From the NCBI RefSeq assembly GCF_014640075.1, contig NZ_BMGG01000002.1, positions 1 to 64,000 of the forward strand: a stretch of 64,000 nt of DNA. Direction: 5' to 3'. The stretch is from Chelatococcus reniformis (GTDB lineage: Bacteria > Pseudomonadota > Alphaproteobacteria > Rhizobiales > Beijerinckiaceae). Under the pieces are notes generated by a model that was not told the DNA's origin, did not search any database, and saw only the letters and a program-made list of their open reading frames with translations. Below, piece after piece: positions 54,496 to 63,962 of the stretch (position 1 is the stretch's first letter; every line of letters begins with the position of its first letter). Position numbers and translations under genes: made by a program.

Positions 54496-54972
54496 GTGAA
54501 CTCAATCGAAGCAAGGCTGGCGGATCTGGAGTCGGCTCAAGCCATTCGGATGCTCAAGCACCGCTATATGTTGGAGTGCGACCACGGTTATCCACCGGCC
54601 AATCTGGGGCCGATGTTCACCGACGACGCAGTCTGGGAAAACACCCAGCTGTTCGGTCGCCACGAAGGGCGGACTGCCATCGAGGCGTTCTTCGCCGACG
54701 TCTCCGCGCAGATCATGTTCGCAGCGCATCTGGCGCTCAACGACATCATCGAGGTCGACGGCGACACCGCGACGGGGAAATGGCGGATGCTGATGCCCTG
54801 CACGATGAATGAAGATGGCAAGCCCGTCAGCCGGTTGATCCTCGGCGACTACGAGGAGCGATATGTCCGGAAGAACGGGGTCTGGCTGTTCCGGAGTATC
54901 GACTTCTTCATCAACTTCAATACGCCGATCGCCGAGGGCTGGGCCGGCACGGAGGCCGTGCGGGCCCGCTGA
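54496..54972 (+). CDS. SnoaL-like / NTF2-fold protein
   Basis: A 158-aa protein of the SnoaL_4 type: a cone-shaped NTF2 fold used by small isomerases, dehydratases and dioxygenase beta subunits. R-M-L-K-H-R-Y, F-T-D-D-A-V-W-E-N, G-R-T-A-I-E-A-F-F and the closing W-L-F-R-S-I-D-F are visible. GTG at 54496 has GGGAG seven bases upstream; ATG 54472 is an alternative. Convergent with the hydantoinase gene (26 bases). Reaction unknown. Confidence 0.8.
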   Translation: MNSIEARLADLESAQAIRMLKHRYMLECDHGYPPANLGPMFTDDAVWENTQLFGRHEGRTAIEAFFADVSAQIMFAAHLALNDIIEVDGDTATGKWRMLMPCTMNEDGKPVSRLILGDYEERYVRKNGVWLFRSIDFFINFNTPIAEGWAGTEAVRAR

Positions 54973-54998
54973 GGCTTCGGGCCGAGGGTTCGCCGCCG

Positions 54999-57900
54999 CT
55001 ATCCGGCGGCGATCGATCTGCGCAGGTCCTGGCGCCGTCGGCGTGTCGCCTCCCGGTCGACGGCGAGCGTCTCGTCGGCGACGTCGCCGGTGAACACGAC
55101 TCCATACACGCTCTCGGCTGCGGCGCGGCTGACCCAGCGCTCGATCACGTCCTCGCGCACCCGTTCCACATCGCGATCGAGCGGGTCGCCGTAGCCGCCA
55201 CCGCCGTTGTCGACGCCGATGACATGCTCGCCGGGGGCGATTTCGAACATGGCGACGTTGGGCATCCGCTCGCGCCGCCCGTCGGCATGCACCTTGTAGG
55301 TCCGGGCGGCCGCGCCGTCGTGGCCGCCGCGCACCCCGCGCGGCGGATTGTGCTGGCCGTCGGAGGGCACCACGATGGTCATCGGCAAGCCCTTGGTGCC
55401 GTACATCACTTCGCTGCCCGGCGCGCCGCGCAGGCGTCCGGCGCCCCCGGAGTCGGGCACCAGCCGCTGATAGCGGATGTCGAGCGGGTGCTTGATCTCG
55501 TCGAGCTCGATCGAATCCCGGTAGATGAGGCCGCTGCAGCACGGCAACAGGTAGGTCACCCAGCCGTCCGCCTGCGGGCTCGCCGGCCCGCCGTTGGTGC
55601 CCAGGAACAGCTGATTGATGTAAGGCGCATCGCCGCACCGGGCGTCGAGGCCCGACACCACGGCGTTCGGCGCCCCGATGGCGTTGCCGCCTTGAGCCAG
55701 TCCGAAGCCTTCGCCGAACTCGGCGAAAGCCGATTGCGTGACGTTGATGATGCGGTCGGCCAGGTTGGTCGTCGCCATCGAGCACGAGTGTGGAAACTGC
55801 GGGATGCCGACGACGCAGTTCTCGCGCAGCTTGATGTCGATGCGCCGGATGCTGCCGGAGTTCTTGGGCACGTCCCAGTCGACGCAGTTGAACACGCCAG
55901 TGAGCGTATTGTTGACTGCGCAGGCCTCGGACTGGTTGAGCCCGCAATCGAGGCAATCGGGATTGTCGCGCAGGTCGATCTCGACGCGTCCCGCTTCAGG
56001 ATCGGTGGTCACCACCACCTTGACGGGGATGCCGTCCGGAACAGCCGGGGTCGGGTCGTGCGCCGTCGTGTTGACGACGCGCCCTTTCGGCAGCTTGGCC
56101 AGGGCCATGCTCATGCGGCGCTCGGAATAGTCGAACCACTGCTCGACGAACTTCTCCACGGCGAGCCGGCCATAGGCGGCGACGAACTCCTTCAGGCGCC
56201 GCTCGCCGATGCGGGCCGCGCCGACGCCGGCCAGATAGTCGCCGAACCACTGGTCGGGGATGCGGATGCGCGAGCGGCACATGCGGATCACATCCGCGAT
56301 GTCGTCGTAGTTCTCCTGCACCTTGACGCAGGGGAAGATCAGCGAGCCTTCCTGGTAGACGTCCTTCGCCTCGGCGAAGTAGGTGGTGGGGATGGAGTTG
56401 CCGATGTCGGCCTGATGGGCCTTGGCCGACGTCGTGAACAGGTGGACACCGTCGACGAAGACTGGGACCAGGATCGTGTGGTCGGCCGGGTGCGTGTTGC
56501 CGAGGTAGACGTCGTTGTGAAGGTAGGCGTCGCCCTCGCTGGGCACATGGAACTGGCGGATCGAGGCGGCCTGCAGGTGGGCGCCGAAGATGTGCACGGG
56601 CAGGCCCTCGGCGACCGAGAGCAGCCGGTTGTCGGCGGTCACGATGGCGTTGGAGAAGTCGCGCGCCTGGTTGATGACGGCGGAGCGGCCGGCCTTCAGC
56701 AGCGTGTTCGACATTTCGCGCACGATGCCGTCGAGACGGTTCGCCATCACCGCCAGGGTGATGGCGTCGAGGTCGGAGGAGATCGCCGCCGGCGCCGCGA
56801 TCACTCCGCCGGCCGCAGCCTGAGCCTGGTCGCCGAAGACATCGATGACGTAGCTGCCCGACGGCGAGACCCGCGCGACGGAGCCGGGATAGACGACCAG
56901 CGTCGTCGTCGGTTCCTCGATGACCGCCGGGCCGGCGACGACGGCACCGCGCGGCAGCTCGGTGCCCAGGTGAACCGGCGCCTGGGTGAGGCCGACGCCC
57001 GCGAAATAGACCTCCCGGCTGTGCCGAGGCTCGGGGCGGCTTGCGCCCGCGATGTCGACGCGCTCGGGCGGAAGGGTCGGCAGTTCGCCGCTGTAGCGGG
57101 CCTTCCAGTTGAGGCATTCGACCGGCTGTCCCGCCTGTTTGACGGCGAAGGCGCGCTCGTGGACTTCGTGAAAGGCTTCCTCCAGCGCCGCGACGTCGGC
57201 CGGGCTGTCGAAGCGGCTTTTGGCGAGCGGTACCTCCAGCTCCCACACCTGAAACAAATAGCGCGCCTCGACGAAGAACGAGACTCTGGAGCGATCGACG
57301 CCGCGCTGCGCCGCGTTGGCGGCAAAGCGACCCACCTCCGCTTCGATCGCCGACAAGGTTGCGTTGACCTTGTCGTAGTCGAAGGCGTCGGTGCGGGCGA
57401 CGGCGCTGCCGCCGTGCTCGAACGCGATGTTGGAGTAGTGGGCGCCACAGGCGCTGAGCGCCGCCGCGGTGCGCGGCAGGATGACATGGGCGCAGCCCAG
57501 CTTGCGTGCGATCTCAACCGCGTTGAAGCCGCTCGAGCCGCCGCCCGCGACGATGGTGCTGCGCTTGGGATCGTGCCCCTCGTTGACGGTGAGCTCCTGG
57601 ATGGCTTTGACCATGTGCTCGCCGGCGAGCGACATGATTCCGGCGGCCGTCTCCTCGACGCCTTTGGCCAGCGCCGCCGCCAGCTTGGCGACCGCGGCCG
57701 TGGCTGCGGCCATGTCGAGTTGCATGCGGCCGCCGAGGAAATAGTTCGGATCGATATAGCCGAGCACCAGCGCCGCATCGGTCACCGTCGGCTCGGTGCC
57801 GCCACGGCCGTAGCAGGCGGGCCCGGGCGCCGATCCCGCCGAGTGAGGGCCGACGCGCAATAGCCCGCCGGAATCGATCCACGCGATCGAGCCGCCGCCG

Positions 57901-58907
57901 GCCCCGATCGAACGGACGTCCACCGAGGAGAGGCCCAGGCAGTCGCCGGTGAACTGGCCGCCGAGCCATGTCTCGCGGGTGTATTTCACGTCGCCCCCGC
58001 GCACGAGCGACACATCGAAGGTGGTGCCGCCGGCGTCGCAGACGATGACGCTGTCGCCCAGCCCTTCAGCCGCAGCATAGGTATAGCCGGCCACCGGCGC
58101 CATCGCCGGCCCCGACTTCGTCATGTAGACGGTGCGCTCGACGATGTCGTCGAGGTGCATGACGCCGCCGAACGAGGTCGAGACCAGGAGCTCGCCCTGG
58201 TAGCCATCGCCGCGCAGGTCCGTTTCCAGATCGCGCAGGTGACGGCGCATGATCGGCGCCAGCGAGGCGTCGATGGCGGTGGCTGACGCGCGACGGTATT
58301 CGCGCAGGATCGGATTGACCTTGTGCGACAGGGAGAAGGGCACGCCCGGCAGCAGCTCCGTCAGGAGTTCGCCGACACGTTGTTCGTGCCGCGGCTCCAC
58401 GATCGACCACAGGAAGCAGACCGCCACCGCCTCGAACCTGTCCCGCCCCATCTGCTCGATGATCGTGCGTACCGACGCTTCGTCGAGCGGAACGTCCACG
58501 GTCCCCTCGGACGTGATGCGCTCCGGCACCTCGAAGGTGTAGCGGCGCGGCACATAGGGCTTGGGGTAATCCGTGTCCCATTTATGCGGGTCGAAGCGGC
58601 CGCCCTCCTTGAGCACCAGGATCTCGGGAAACCCTTGCGTTACCAGAAGCGCCGTCTTGGCGGCCTTGCGCTCGACGATGGCGTTCGTCGCCCTGGTGGT
58701 GCCGTAGGTGAAAAGCGAGGTGCGGGCCAGCAGATCGGTCCGCGTCAAGCTCAGCGCCCGGGCGGCATCGTCGAGCGACGCCGACAAGCCCTCGTAGGCG
58801 CGAGCGGGCGTCGTCAGCGCCTTGCCGATGTGCAACCGGCCACCAGGATCGGCTACGACCACGTCCGTGAAGGTGCCGCCGGTGTCGACGGAAATCCGGT
58901 AATTCAT
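54999..58907 (-). CDS. Fused hydantoinase/oxoprolinase (HyuA-HyuB)
   Basis: A 1302-aa ATP-dependent lactam- or hydantoin-opening enzyme. The N-terminal half is HyuA: S-V-D-T-G-G-T-F-T-D-V-V-V at residue 6, T-Y-G-T-T-R-A-T-N-A, V-C-D-A-G-G-T-T-F-D-V-S (nucleotide site) and the HyuA C-terminal domain up to about residue 730. The second half is HyuB: A-V-M-A-N-R-L-D-G-I-V-R-E-M, A-R-D-F-S-N-A-I, H-I-F-G-A-H-L, N-D-V-Y-L-G-N-T-H-P-A-D-H and N-G-G-G-G-Y-G-D-P near the end. Most prokaryotic versions are two genes; the fusion resembles 5-oxoprolinase. The ATG at 58907 begins the HyuA signature. The peptide-type ABC importer next to it may supply the substrate. Confidence 0.9.
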   Translation of the reverse strand: MNYRISVDTGGTFTDVVVADPGGRLHIGKALTTPARAYEGLSASLDDAARALSLTRTDLLARTSLFTYGTTRATNAIVERKAAKTALLVTQGFPEILVLKEGGRFDPHKWDTDYPKPYVPRRYTFEVPERITSEGTVDVPLDEASVRTIIEQMGRDRFEAVAVCFLWSIVEPRHEQRVGELLTELLPGVPFSLSHKVNPILREYRRASATAIDASLAPIMRRHLRDLETDLRGDGYQGELLVSTSFGGVMHLDDIVERTVYMTKSGPAMAPVAGYTYAAAEGLGDSVIVCDAGGTTFDVSLVRGGDVKYTRETWLGGQFTGDCLGLSSVDVRSIGAGGGSIAWIDSGGLLRVGPHSAGSAPGPACYGRGGTEPTVTDAALVLGYIDPNYFLGGRMQLDMAAATAAVAKLAAALAKGVEETAAGIMSLAGEHMVKAIQELTVNEGHDPKRSTIVAGGGSSGFNAVEIARKLGCAHVILPRTAAALSACGAHYSNIAFEHGGSAVARTDAFDYDKVNATLSAIEAEVGRFAANAAQRGVDRSRVSFFVEARYLFQVWELEVPLAKSRFDSPADVAALEEAFHEVHERAFAVKQAGQPVECLNWKARYSGELPTLPPERVDIAGASRPEPRHSREVYFAGVGLTQAPVHLGTELPRGAVVAGPAVIEEPTTTLVVYPGSVARVSPSGSYVIDVFGDQAQAAAGGVIAAPAAISSDLDAITLAVMANRLDGIVREMSNTLLKAGRSAVINQARDFSNAIVTADNRLLSVAEGLPVHIFGAHLQAASIRQFHVPSEGDAYLHNDVYLGNTHPADHTILVPVFVDGVHLFTTSAKAHQADIGNSIPTTYFAEAKDVYQEGSLIFPCVKVQENYDDIADVIRMCRSRIRIPDQWFGDYLAGVGAARIGERRLKEFVAAYGRLAVEKFVEQWFDYSERRMSMALAKLPKGRVVNTTAHDPTPAVPDGIPVKVVVTTDPEAGRVEIDLRDNPDCLDCGLNQSEACAVNNTLTGVFNCVDWDVPKNSGSIRRIDIKLRENCVVGIPQFPHSCSMATTNLADRIINVTQSAFAEFGEGFGLAQGGNAIGAPNAVVSGLDARCGDAPYINQLFLGTNGGPASPQADGWVTYLLPCCSGLIYRDSIELDEIKHPLDIRYQRLVPDSGGAGRLRGAPGSEVMYGTKGLPMTIVVPSDGQHNPPRGVRGGHDGAAARTYKVHADGRRERMPNVAMFEIAPGEHVIGVDNGGGGYGDPLDRDVERVREDVIERWVSRAAAESVYGVVFTGDVADETLAVDREATRRRRQDLRRSIAAG

Positions 58908-59209
58908 GAAGCAGCTCGCATGTGAGTGGGCGGCGCGTGGCCGCGGGCTGCGGCGCGTGGACGGCAGCGCCGGTGACGGGCGACGCGGACTTGCAAACTC
59001 GCGGCGCGCTTTAGCTAAACTGCACTGAATGTGCCTGATGGCGACGGCTTGGGTTTCCAAGTCGATGGATGGTCGGGTCAAGCCCGACCATGACGAGTGG
59101 GAACGGAAAGCCTTTGTCCTAACGTTATGGCCGGGCTTGATCCGGCATCCATCCGATCAAGGCTCAAATTTCGGTGCGGATATCCTAAAATATTAGATAA
59201 AACTCACCA
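58908..59209. other. Intergenic region between hydantoinase and binding-protein genes
   Basis: Both flanking genes are on the minus strand, so this region holds the 3' side of the binding-protein gene and the promoter of the hydantoinase gene. The right half is filled by the palindromic element at 59064-59153; the last 50 bases are AT-rich. No gene recognised. Confidence 0.5.
59064..59153. repeat. Palindromic intergenic element with 27-bp inverted arms
   Basis: The left arm (starting gatggatggtcgggtcaag) and the right arm (atggccgggcttgatccgg...) are near-perfect inverted repeats about 36 bases apart. The left arm also contains its own hairpin GGTCGGG-TCAAG-CCCGACC. The consensus of the arms (ccggatcaagcccggccat) is a sequence type that recurs between genes in many alphaproteobacteria. 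It may terminate transcription of the binding-protein gene. Confidence 0.7.
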
Positions 59210-60829
59210 CTAGTCGGCGATTTTGATTTCCGATACTTTGTAATACTGGGTGGTGAACCACTTCCAGCCGGAGAGCTTCGCCGACATGGCGTTCACATAG
59301 TAGGGCTCGGCGATCCAGCCGATCGCCGCATCCTTGCTGATCTGCTCTTCGGCGGGGGCATGGAAGGCGTTGCGTTGTGCGCTGTCGACGATGGCCGCCC
59401 CTTCCGCCAGGATGCGGTCGACCTCGGGGTTGTGGTAGTTCTGGTAGTTCACGGCATTGCCGCTGCCGTAGAGCAGGCCTAGCGAGTAGTTCGGGTCCGG
59501 TTGGATCGGGAAATCGATCCAGAGCGCGAAATCAGCGCGCTTCGACTGCACGAGGTCCGACTGGGCGGCGACCGGCATCTTCTGGAGGCCGACGTCGATG
59601 TTGAGCGGCGCCAGCACCGATTTGAGAAGAATGGCGATATTCTCTTGCACGGGGTCGCCGGCGCTGAAGGCGAGGGTGGTCTTGAAGCCGTTCGGCGACT
59701 TGGACTGCGCCAGAAGCTGCTTTGCCTTCTCGATGTCGAAGCCGTAGCGGCTCATCGCTACGTAACCGGGATAGGTGCTGGGCATCACCCCCTGCCAGGG
59801 CTCGGCGAGGCCGCGGTAGATGTCCTTCACGATCTGCTCGCGCGGGATCGCCGTGTTGATGGCCTGGCGGACGAGCGGGTCGTCGAACGGCGGCTTGGTG
59901 TTGTTCATGACGGCGTAGATCGATTGATTGCCGCGCACGGCCGCCACCCGCAGGGAGGTATCGGAGGCGAGCGCCATGGCTTCGTCCGGCGACAGGCCCT
60001 CGACCAGGTCGACCTTGCCCTGGCGGAGCAGCGCCACGCGGTTGGTGGATTCCGGCACCACCAGGTAGATGATCCGCTTGATCGCCGGGGCGCCCTTCCA
60101 GTAGTTGGCGTTCGCCTTCATGACGACGCGCTTGCCGGCCTCCCAGCTGTCGATGACGTAGGGGCCGAAGCCGACGCCCGCGGTCGGCACCCACTTCGTC
60201 GCCCAAGGATCGTCCGCTGTCGCGTGCTTCTTGGCTTCGCGGGAGTCGAACCAATACCAGTAGAGATTGGCCAGGATCTTACAGACCAGCGGCATCGGCT
60301 TGCCGGACGAGATCTTGACGGTGTGATCGTCGACCTTCGTCCACTGGGCCGGATCATTGGCGTTGGCGGCCGTCTGGAGAAAGGCTCCGATGGCCTTCAA
60401 CGCCTGGGCGCGCTGTACCCGCCACAGCACGTCGTCGGCGGTGAACTCGTTGCCGGTCGCCGATTTGACGCCCTTGCGCAGATGATAGGTCGCCGACAGC
60501 CCGTCCGTTGCGAGCTCGCACGTCTCGACGATGCCCGGTGTCATCGCCTGCTCGGCGAAGTTGGGATAGCTGAAGCCCGGCACCTTGGTCGGGTCGGCGC
60601 CCGCCACGCCCTTGTAGGGATAGGGCACAGGCGACCATTCGGCGCCCAGCTCGATCACCTGTCCCGCCATCGACCAGCTCTGCGGCCCGGCCTGCCGGTC
60701 GAGATCGATTCCCTGCGGCGTGCCCGGGATCGCGATCACGATGGTGTCCTTGGCGGCGGCGGCGCCGGCACCGGCGGCAAGACCTGCAGCCAGAATGGCG
60801 AGGGATAGGAAGGGGGAGCGCTTGGCCAT
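59210..60829 (-). CDS. Peptide-type ABC transporter substrate-binding protein (family 5)
   Basis: A 539-aa periplasmic protein with a Sec signal (L-A-I-L-A-A-G-L-A-A-G-A-G-A-A-A-A-K). The family-5 features are Y-H-L-R-K-G-V-K-S-A-T-G-N-E-F-T-A-D-D-V at about 130, G-P-Y-V-I-D-S-W and P-L-V-R-Q-A-I-N-T-A-I-P-R-E. It binds oligopeptides or peptide-like solutes. It is divergent from the permease genes and on the same strand as the hydantoinase. A ligand such as a cyclic peptide, hydantoin or glutathione-like compound is plausible from context. Confidence 0.92.
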   Translation of the reverse strand: MAKRSPFLSLAILAAGLAAGAGAAAAKDTIVIAIPGTPQGIDLDRQAGPQSWSMAGQVIELGAEWSPVPYPYKGVAGADPTKVPGFSYPNFAEQAMTPGIVETCELATDGLSATYHLRKGVKSATGNEFTADDVLWRVQRAQALKAIGAFLQTAANANDPAQWTKVDDHTVKISSGKPMPLVCKILANLYWYWFDSREAKKHATADDPWATKWVPTAGVGFGPYVIDSWEAGKRVVMKANANYWKGAPAIKRIIYLVVPESTNRVALLRQGKVDLVEGLSPDEAMALASDTSLRVAAVRGNQSIYAVMNNTKPPFDDPLVRQAINTAIPREQIVKDIYRGLAEPWQGVMPSTYPGYVAMSRYGFDIEKAKQLLAQSKSPNGFKTTLAFSAGDPVQENIAILLKSVLAPLNIDVGLQKMPVAAQSDLVQSKRADFALWIDFPIQPDPNYSLGLLYGSGNAVNYQNYHNPEVDRILAEGAAIVDSAQRNAFHAPAEEQISKDAAIGWIAEPYYVNAMSAKLSGWKWFTTQYYKVSEIKIAD

Positions 60830-61185
60830 GTCTTGGCGTCCTTTTCCATCTCGCGCCGACGCACAGACGGCCAGCGGCCCGGCGGGGCACCGTTGACGCG
60901 CCGCAATCGAGCGGAGCCTGCGACGTGACGGCATGTTTCGGAATTATAGGCAGGCCGCCGCGACAGGCCCGACCAAAACGTTGGACTGGAGCGCCAAGGC
61001 ATGCCGGTACACGCAAACGATGTCATAACTGCCTGGCGAGAAGGTGGTGCCGCGCCAGCGCATGTCCCGAACCGATGGGTTCGTCCGATCTCGGGGCAGG
61101 CGGCGGCTCTCGCGGTCCGCCGCGCTTGTCGGCCGGCGATGCGGCCGGGCCGGCACTCGCTCCACGATGCACAGCGAGGTCGCCA
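60830..61185. other. Divergent intergenic region of the importer
   Basis: Between the binding-protein gene (minus) and the first permease gene (plus). Contains promoters for both arms. The part 60935-61030 is less GC-rich. An open frame continuous with the permease gene runs through the region, but its translation lacks similarity to permeases. No operator recognised. Confidence 0.4.
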
Positions 61186-62220
61186 GTGCGCAGCCTTATC
61201 TACATCGGCCGTCGCCTGCTGCTGCTGGTTCCGCAGCTTCTCCTGATCTCCATCGCCACCTTCGTGCTGATCCGCGCGCTGCCCGGTGATCCGGCGCGCC
61301 TGGAACTTGGGCCGCTTGCGCCCCAGGAAGGCGTCGACCAACTGCGGCGGCAGCTGCGGCTGGATCAGCCGTTGCCGCAGCAGTATCTCGCCTATGTCGA
61401 GCGGCTGGCGCAGGGCAACCTGGGACGGTCCTGGGTTGGATCGACCGAAGTGTCGGCCGATCTCGCGGTCAGACTGCCCGCTACGCTCGAGCTGATCATC
61501 GGCGGCATGCTGCTTGTCGCCGTGGTCCTTGTGCCCCTGGCTATGGTTTCGGCCATGCCGGGAGGCGGGATCGCGGGCCAGCTCGCCCGCAAGGTGTCGT
61601 TCGGCTACGGCCTGCTGGCCGGCGCCCTTCCGGATTTCTGGTTGGGGCTGGTGCTGATCTTCGTCTTCTTCAGCCTGCTCGGCTGGGCGCCCGGGCCGGA
61701 GGGGCGCCTCGGCATTCTCGACGTGTCGCCTGACCACGTGACCGGCATGTACACCGTCGATGCCCTCATCGCCGGTGATCTGGCGACCTTCTGGTCCGCG
61801 CTCGCCCATTTGGCTCTGCCGTGCATCACGCTGGCGTTCGTCTACGGCGCGCCGGTCTTCAAGATGGTCCGGTCGAGCCTCGAGAGTGCATTGAAGGCCG
61901 ACTATACCCTCTATGCGCGGGCCGTCGGCCTGCGGCCCACGACCGTGCTTCGCTACGCCATGCGCAATGCCGCACCCCCCTCGATCGTGATGGCAGGCGT
62001 GGTTTCGGGCTACCTCCTCGGCGGCGCCGTGCTGATCGAGACCGTGTTCAACCTCAATGGTCTCGGGCAGTATGCGGTGCAGGCGGTCACGACAGCCGAC
62101 TATGCGCCCATTCAGGCCTTCGTGCTGATCTCGGCGGTCTTCACGATGCTGGTCTACCTCCTCGTCGATCTGGCCTATTTCGCGCTTGATCCGCGCGTGT
62201 CACGGGGAGCCACGCGGTGA
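61186..62220 (+). CDS. Peptide-type ABC transporter permease 1 (DppB-like)
   Basis: A 344-aa inner-membrane subunit with six spans. The N-terminal L-I-Y-I-G-R-R-L-L-L-L-V-P-Q and R-A-L-P-G-D-P-A, and the coupling region R-S-S-L-E-S-A-L-K-A-D-Y-T-L-Y-A-R-A-V-G-L, are typical of DppB/OppB. The start is GTG at 61186 (GAGG about eight bases upstream), which gives the proper membrane-start. Overlaps the following gene by four bases (ATGA at 62217). Confidence 0.92.
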   Translation: MRSLIYIGRRLLLLVPQLLLISIATFVLIRALPGDPARLELGPLAPQEGVDQLRRQLRLDQPLPQQYLAYVERLAQGNLGRSWVGSTEVSADLAVRLPATLELIIGGMLLVAVVLVPLAMVSAMPGGGIAGQLARKVSFGYGLLAGALPDFWLGLVLIFVFFSLLGWAPGPEGRLGILDVSPDHVTGMYTVDALIAGDLATFWSALAHLALPCITLAFVYGAPVFKMVRSSLESALKADYTLYARAVGLRPTTVLRYAMRNAAPPSIVMAGVVSGYLLGGAVLIETVFNLNGLGQYAVQAVTTADYAPIQAFVLISAVFTMLVYLLVDLAYFALDPRVSRGATR

Positions 62221-63962
62221 TGGCATTCGTGGCGTCGAAGGGGCCTTCCCGCCGGCTACACGGCGTGCGGCGCGTCTGGGCCGGCCTGTCCGCGGGCGAT
62301 CGCATCGTCGTTCTGCTGTTCGCGCTGATCGTGTCCGTCGCGATTGCCGGGCCATGGCTCGCGCCCCATCCGACCATGACGGCCGATCCCGCCCAACGGC
62401 TGCTGCCGCCGAGCCTGGAGCACTGGCTCGGCACCGACGACAACGGCATCGACGTGTTCTCGCGGCTGCTGGCTGCGCCGCGCACCGACGTCACCATTGC
62501 GCTGGTCGCGACCCTCCTGTCGGTGCTCGTCGGCGCGCCGCTCGGCGTGCTCGCCGGCCTGTTCGAGTCCCATCCCCGCCGTGTGCTGTCGCTCACCGGC
62601 GAGGGCATGCTGCGTCTGCTGGACGTGTTGCAGGCGTTCCCTGTTTTCATCCTGGCGATGGTGCTGGTGGCCATCCGCGGTCCCGGCACCGAGAACGTGA
62701 TCCTGGCCGTCGCATTCGTGAACTTTCCAGTGTTTCTGAGGCTCGTGCGCTCCGAGTTGCTGTCGCTCAGGCAGCGGCCATTCGCGGAGGCGGCTCGCGC
62801 GATCGGCAGGTCCGACCTTGCCGCGGCGTTCGTCCACCTGTTGCCGAACGCCCTGCCGACGGTGGTCGTGCAGCTATCGGTGACGGTGGGGTTCGCCGTG
62901 CTGCTGACCGCCGGCTTGAGCTTCGTCGGCGCCGGCATCCGGCCGCCGACACCGGAGCTCGGCGCCATGATCGCCGGCGGCGCCAAGTTCATGGCGCTGG
63001 GGCAGTGGTGGGTGTCGTTGTTCCCGGGCCTCGCCCTCGGCGCGATCGTCTTCGTCTGCGGCCTGTTCGGCGAGGTGATCGGCCGCGCGCTCGAGCCGGG
63101 GGCCTCCTCAGCCCCTCGGCGTCGGCGGGCGCCACCGCTCGCCGCGGCTGCCGCAGCCACGAATGCGCCGGCCGCCGACCCGCAGGCGCTCCTTGCCGTC
63201 GACCGGTTGTCGCTGATCGGCGACGATCCGGAGGCGCCGCTCCTGGAGACTATGTCCCTGTCCCTGCGCCCCGGCGAGCGGCTCGGCATCGTCGGCGTCG
63301 CCGGCGCGGGTAAGTCGCTGCTGCTCAGGACGGTGCTGGCGCTGCCGCCGCCCGGCACCACGGTGCGTGGCCGGGTCCGGTTCGAGGGCCGCGATCTCGA
63401 GACCCTGCCGGCGGCGGAGCTGCGCCGGCTGCGCGGCGCGACGCTCGCCGCGATCCTGCCGAACGCCAAGGCGCAGCTGAACCCGCTAGTGCGGATCGGC
63501 GACTTCATGGCCGCGCAGATCCGGGCGCACGTACGCTGCTCGGAGGCCGAGGCCCGCCGCCGCGCGGCGAAGATGCTGGTGGCGGTGGGGCTGACCGATC
63601 CGGAGCGACGCCTCGACGCCTATCCCCATGAGCTCAGCGGCGGCATGGCGCAGCGGGTCTGCATCGCCATCGCCTTGCTGCACCGTCCGCGCCTGCTGGT
63701 GGCGGACGAGCCGACGGCCGGCCTCGACGTGACGGTGCAGCGTCAGGTCCTCGACCTCATGCTGAAGCTGTCGAAGGAGCAGAATGTGGCCCAGATCGTC
63801 GCCACGCGCGATCTCGGCATCGTCGCCCACTACTGCGATACGGTCGCCGTCCTCGAGGGCGGCCGTCTCGTCGAGATGGGCCCGGTGGCCGCCGTGCTGA
63901 CGGCGCCGTCGAGCGCCGTGACGCACCGCCTCATCGCCGCGAGCCGGGGAGAGACGGCATGA
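62217..63962 (+). CDS. Permease 2 (DppC-like) fused to an ABC ATPase domain
   Basis: A 581-aa fusion. Residues 1-295 are a DppC-type permease: I-A-G-P-W-L-A-P-H-P, L-G-T-D-D-N-G-I-D-V-F-S-R, R-S-E-L-L-S-L-R-Q-R-P-F-A-E-A-A-R-A-I-G. A Pro/Ala-rich linker (about 296-325) leads to an ABC ATPase with Walker A G-V-A-G-A-G-K-S, signature L-S-G-G-M-A-Q-R and Walker B L-L-V-A-D-E-P-T-A-G-L-D. The Q-loop reads L-P-N-A (Pro in place of Gln) and the H-loop reads V-A-T-R-D-L-G-I (Arg in place of His), so this ATP site half appears degenerate. Translationally coupled on both sides by ATGA overlaps. Confidence 0.88.
   Translation: MMAFVASKGPSRRLHGVRRVWAGLSAGDRIVVLLFALIVSVAIAGPWLAPHPTMTADPAQRLLPPSLEHWLGTDDNGIDVFSRLLAAPRTDVTIALVATLLSVLVGAPLGVLAGLFESHPRRVLSLTGEGMLRLLDVLQAFPVFILAMVLVAIRGPGTENVILAVAFVNFPVFLRLVRSELLSLRQRPFAEAARAIGRSDLAAAFVHLLPNALPTVVVQLSVTVGFAVLLTAGLSFVGAGIRPPTPELGAMIAGGAKFMALGQWWVSLFPGLALGAIVFVCGLFGEVIGRALEPGASSAPRRRRAPPLAAAAAATNAPAADPQALLAVDRLSLIGDDPEAPLLETMSLSLRPGERLGIVGVAGAGKSLLLRTVLALPPPGTTVRGRVRFEGRDLETLPAAELRRLRGATLAAILPNAKAQLNPLVRIGDFMAAQIRAHVRCSEAEARRRAAKMLVAVGLTDPERRLDAYPHELSGGMAQRVCIAIALLHRPRLLVADEPTAGLDVTVQRQVLDLMLKLSKEQNVAQIVATRDLGIVAHYCDTVAVLEGGRLVEMGPVAAVLTAPSSAVTHRLIAASRGETA

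Noticed and set aside
55224-57863. An 879-codon open frame on the plus strand
   Set aside because: Antisense to the HyuA-HyuB fusion, whose motifs are intact on the other strand. Composition is that of a reverse-strand shadow.
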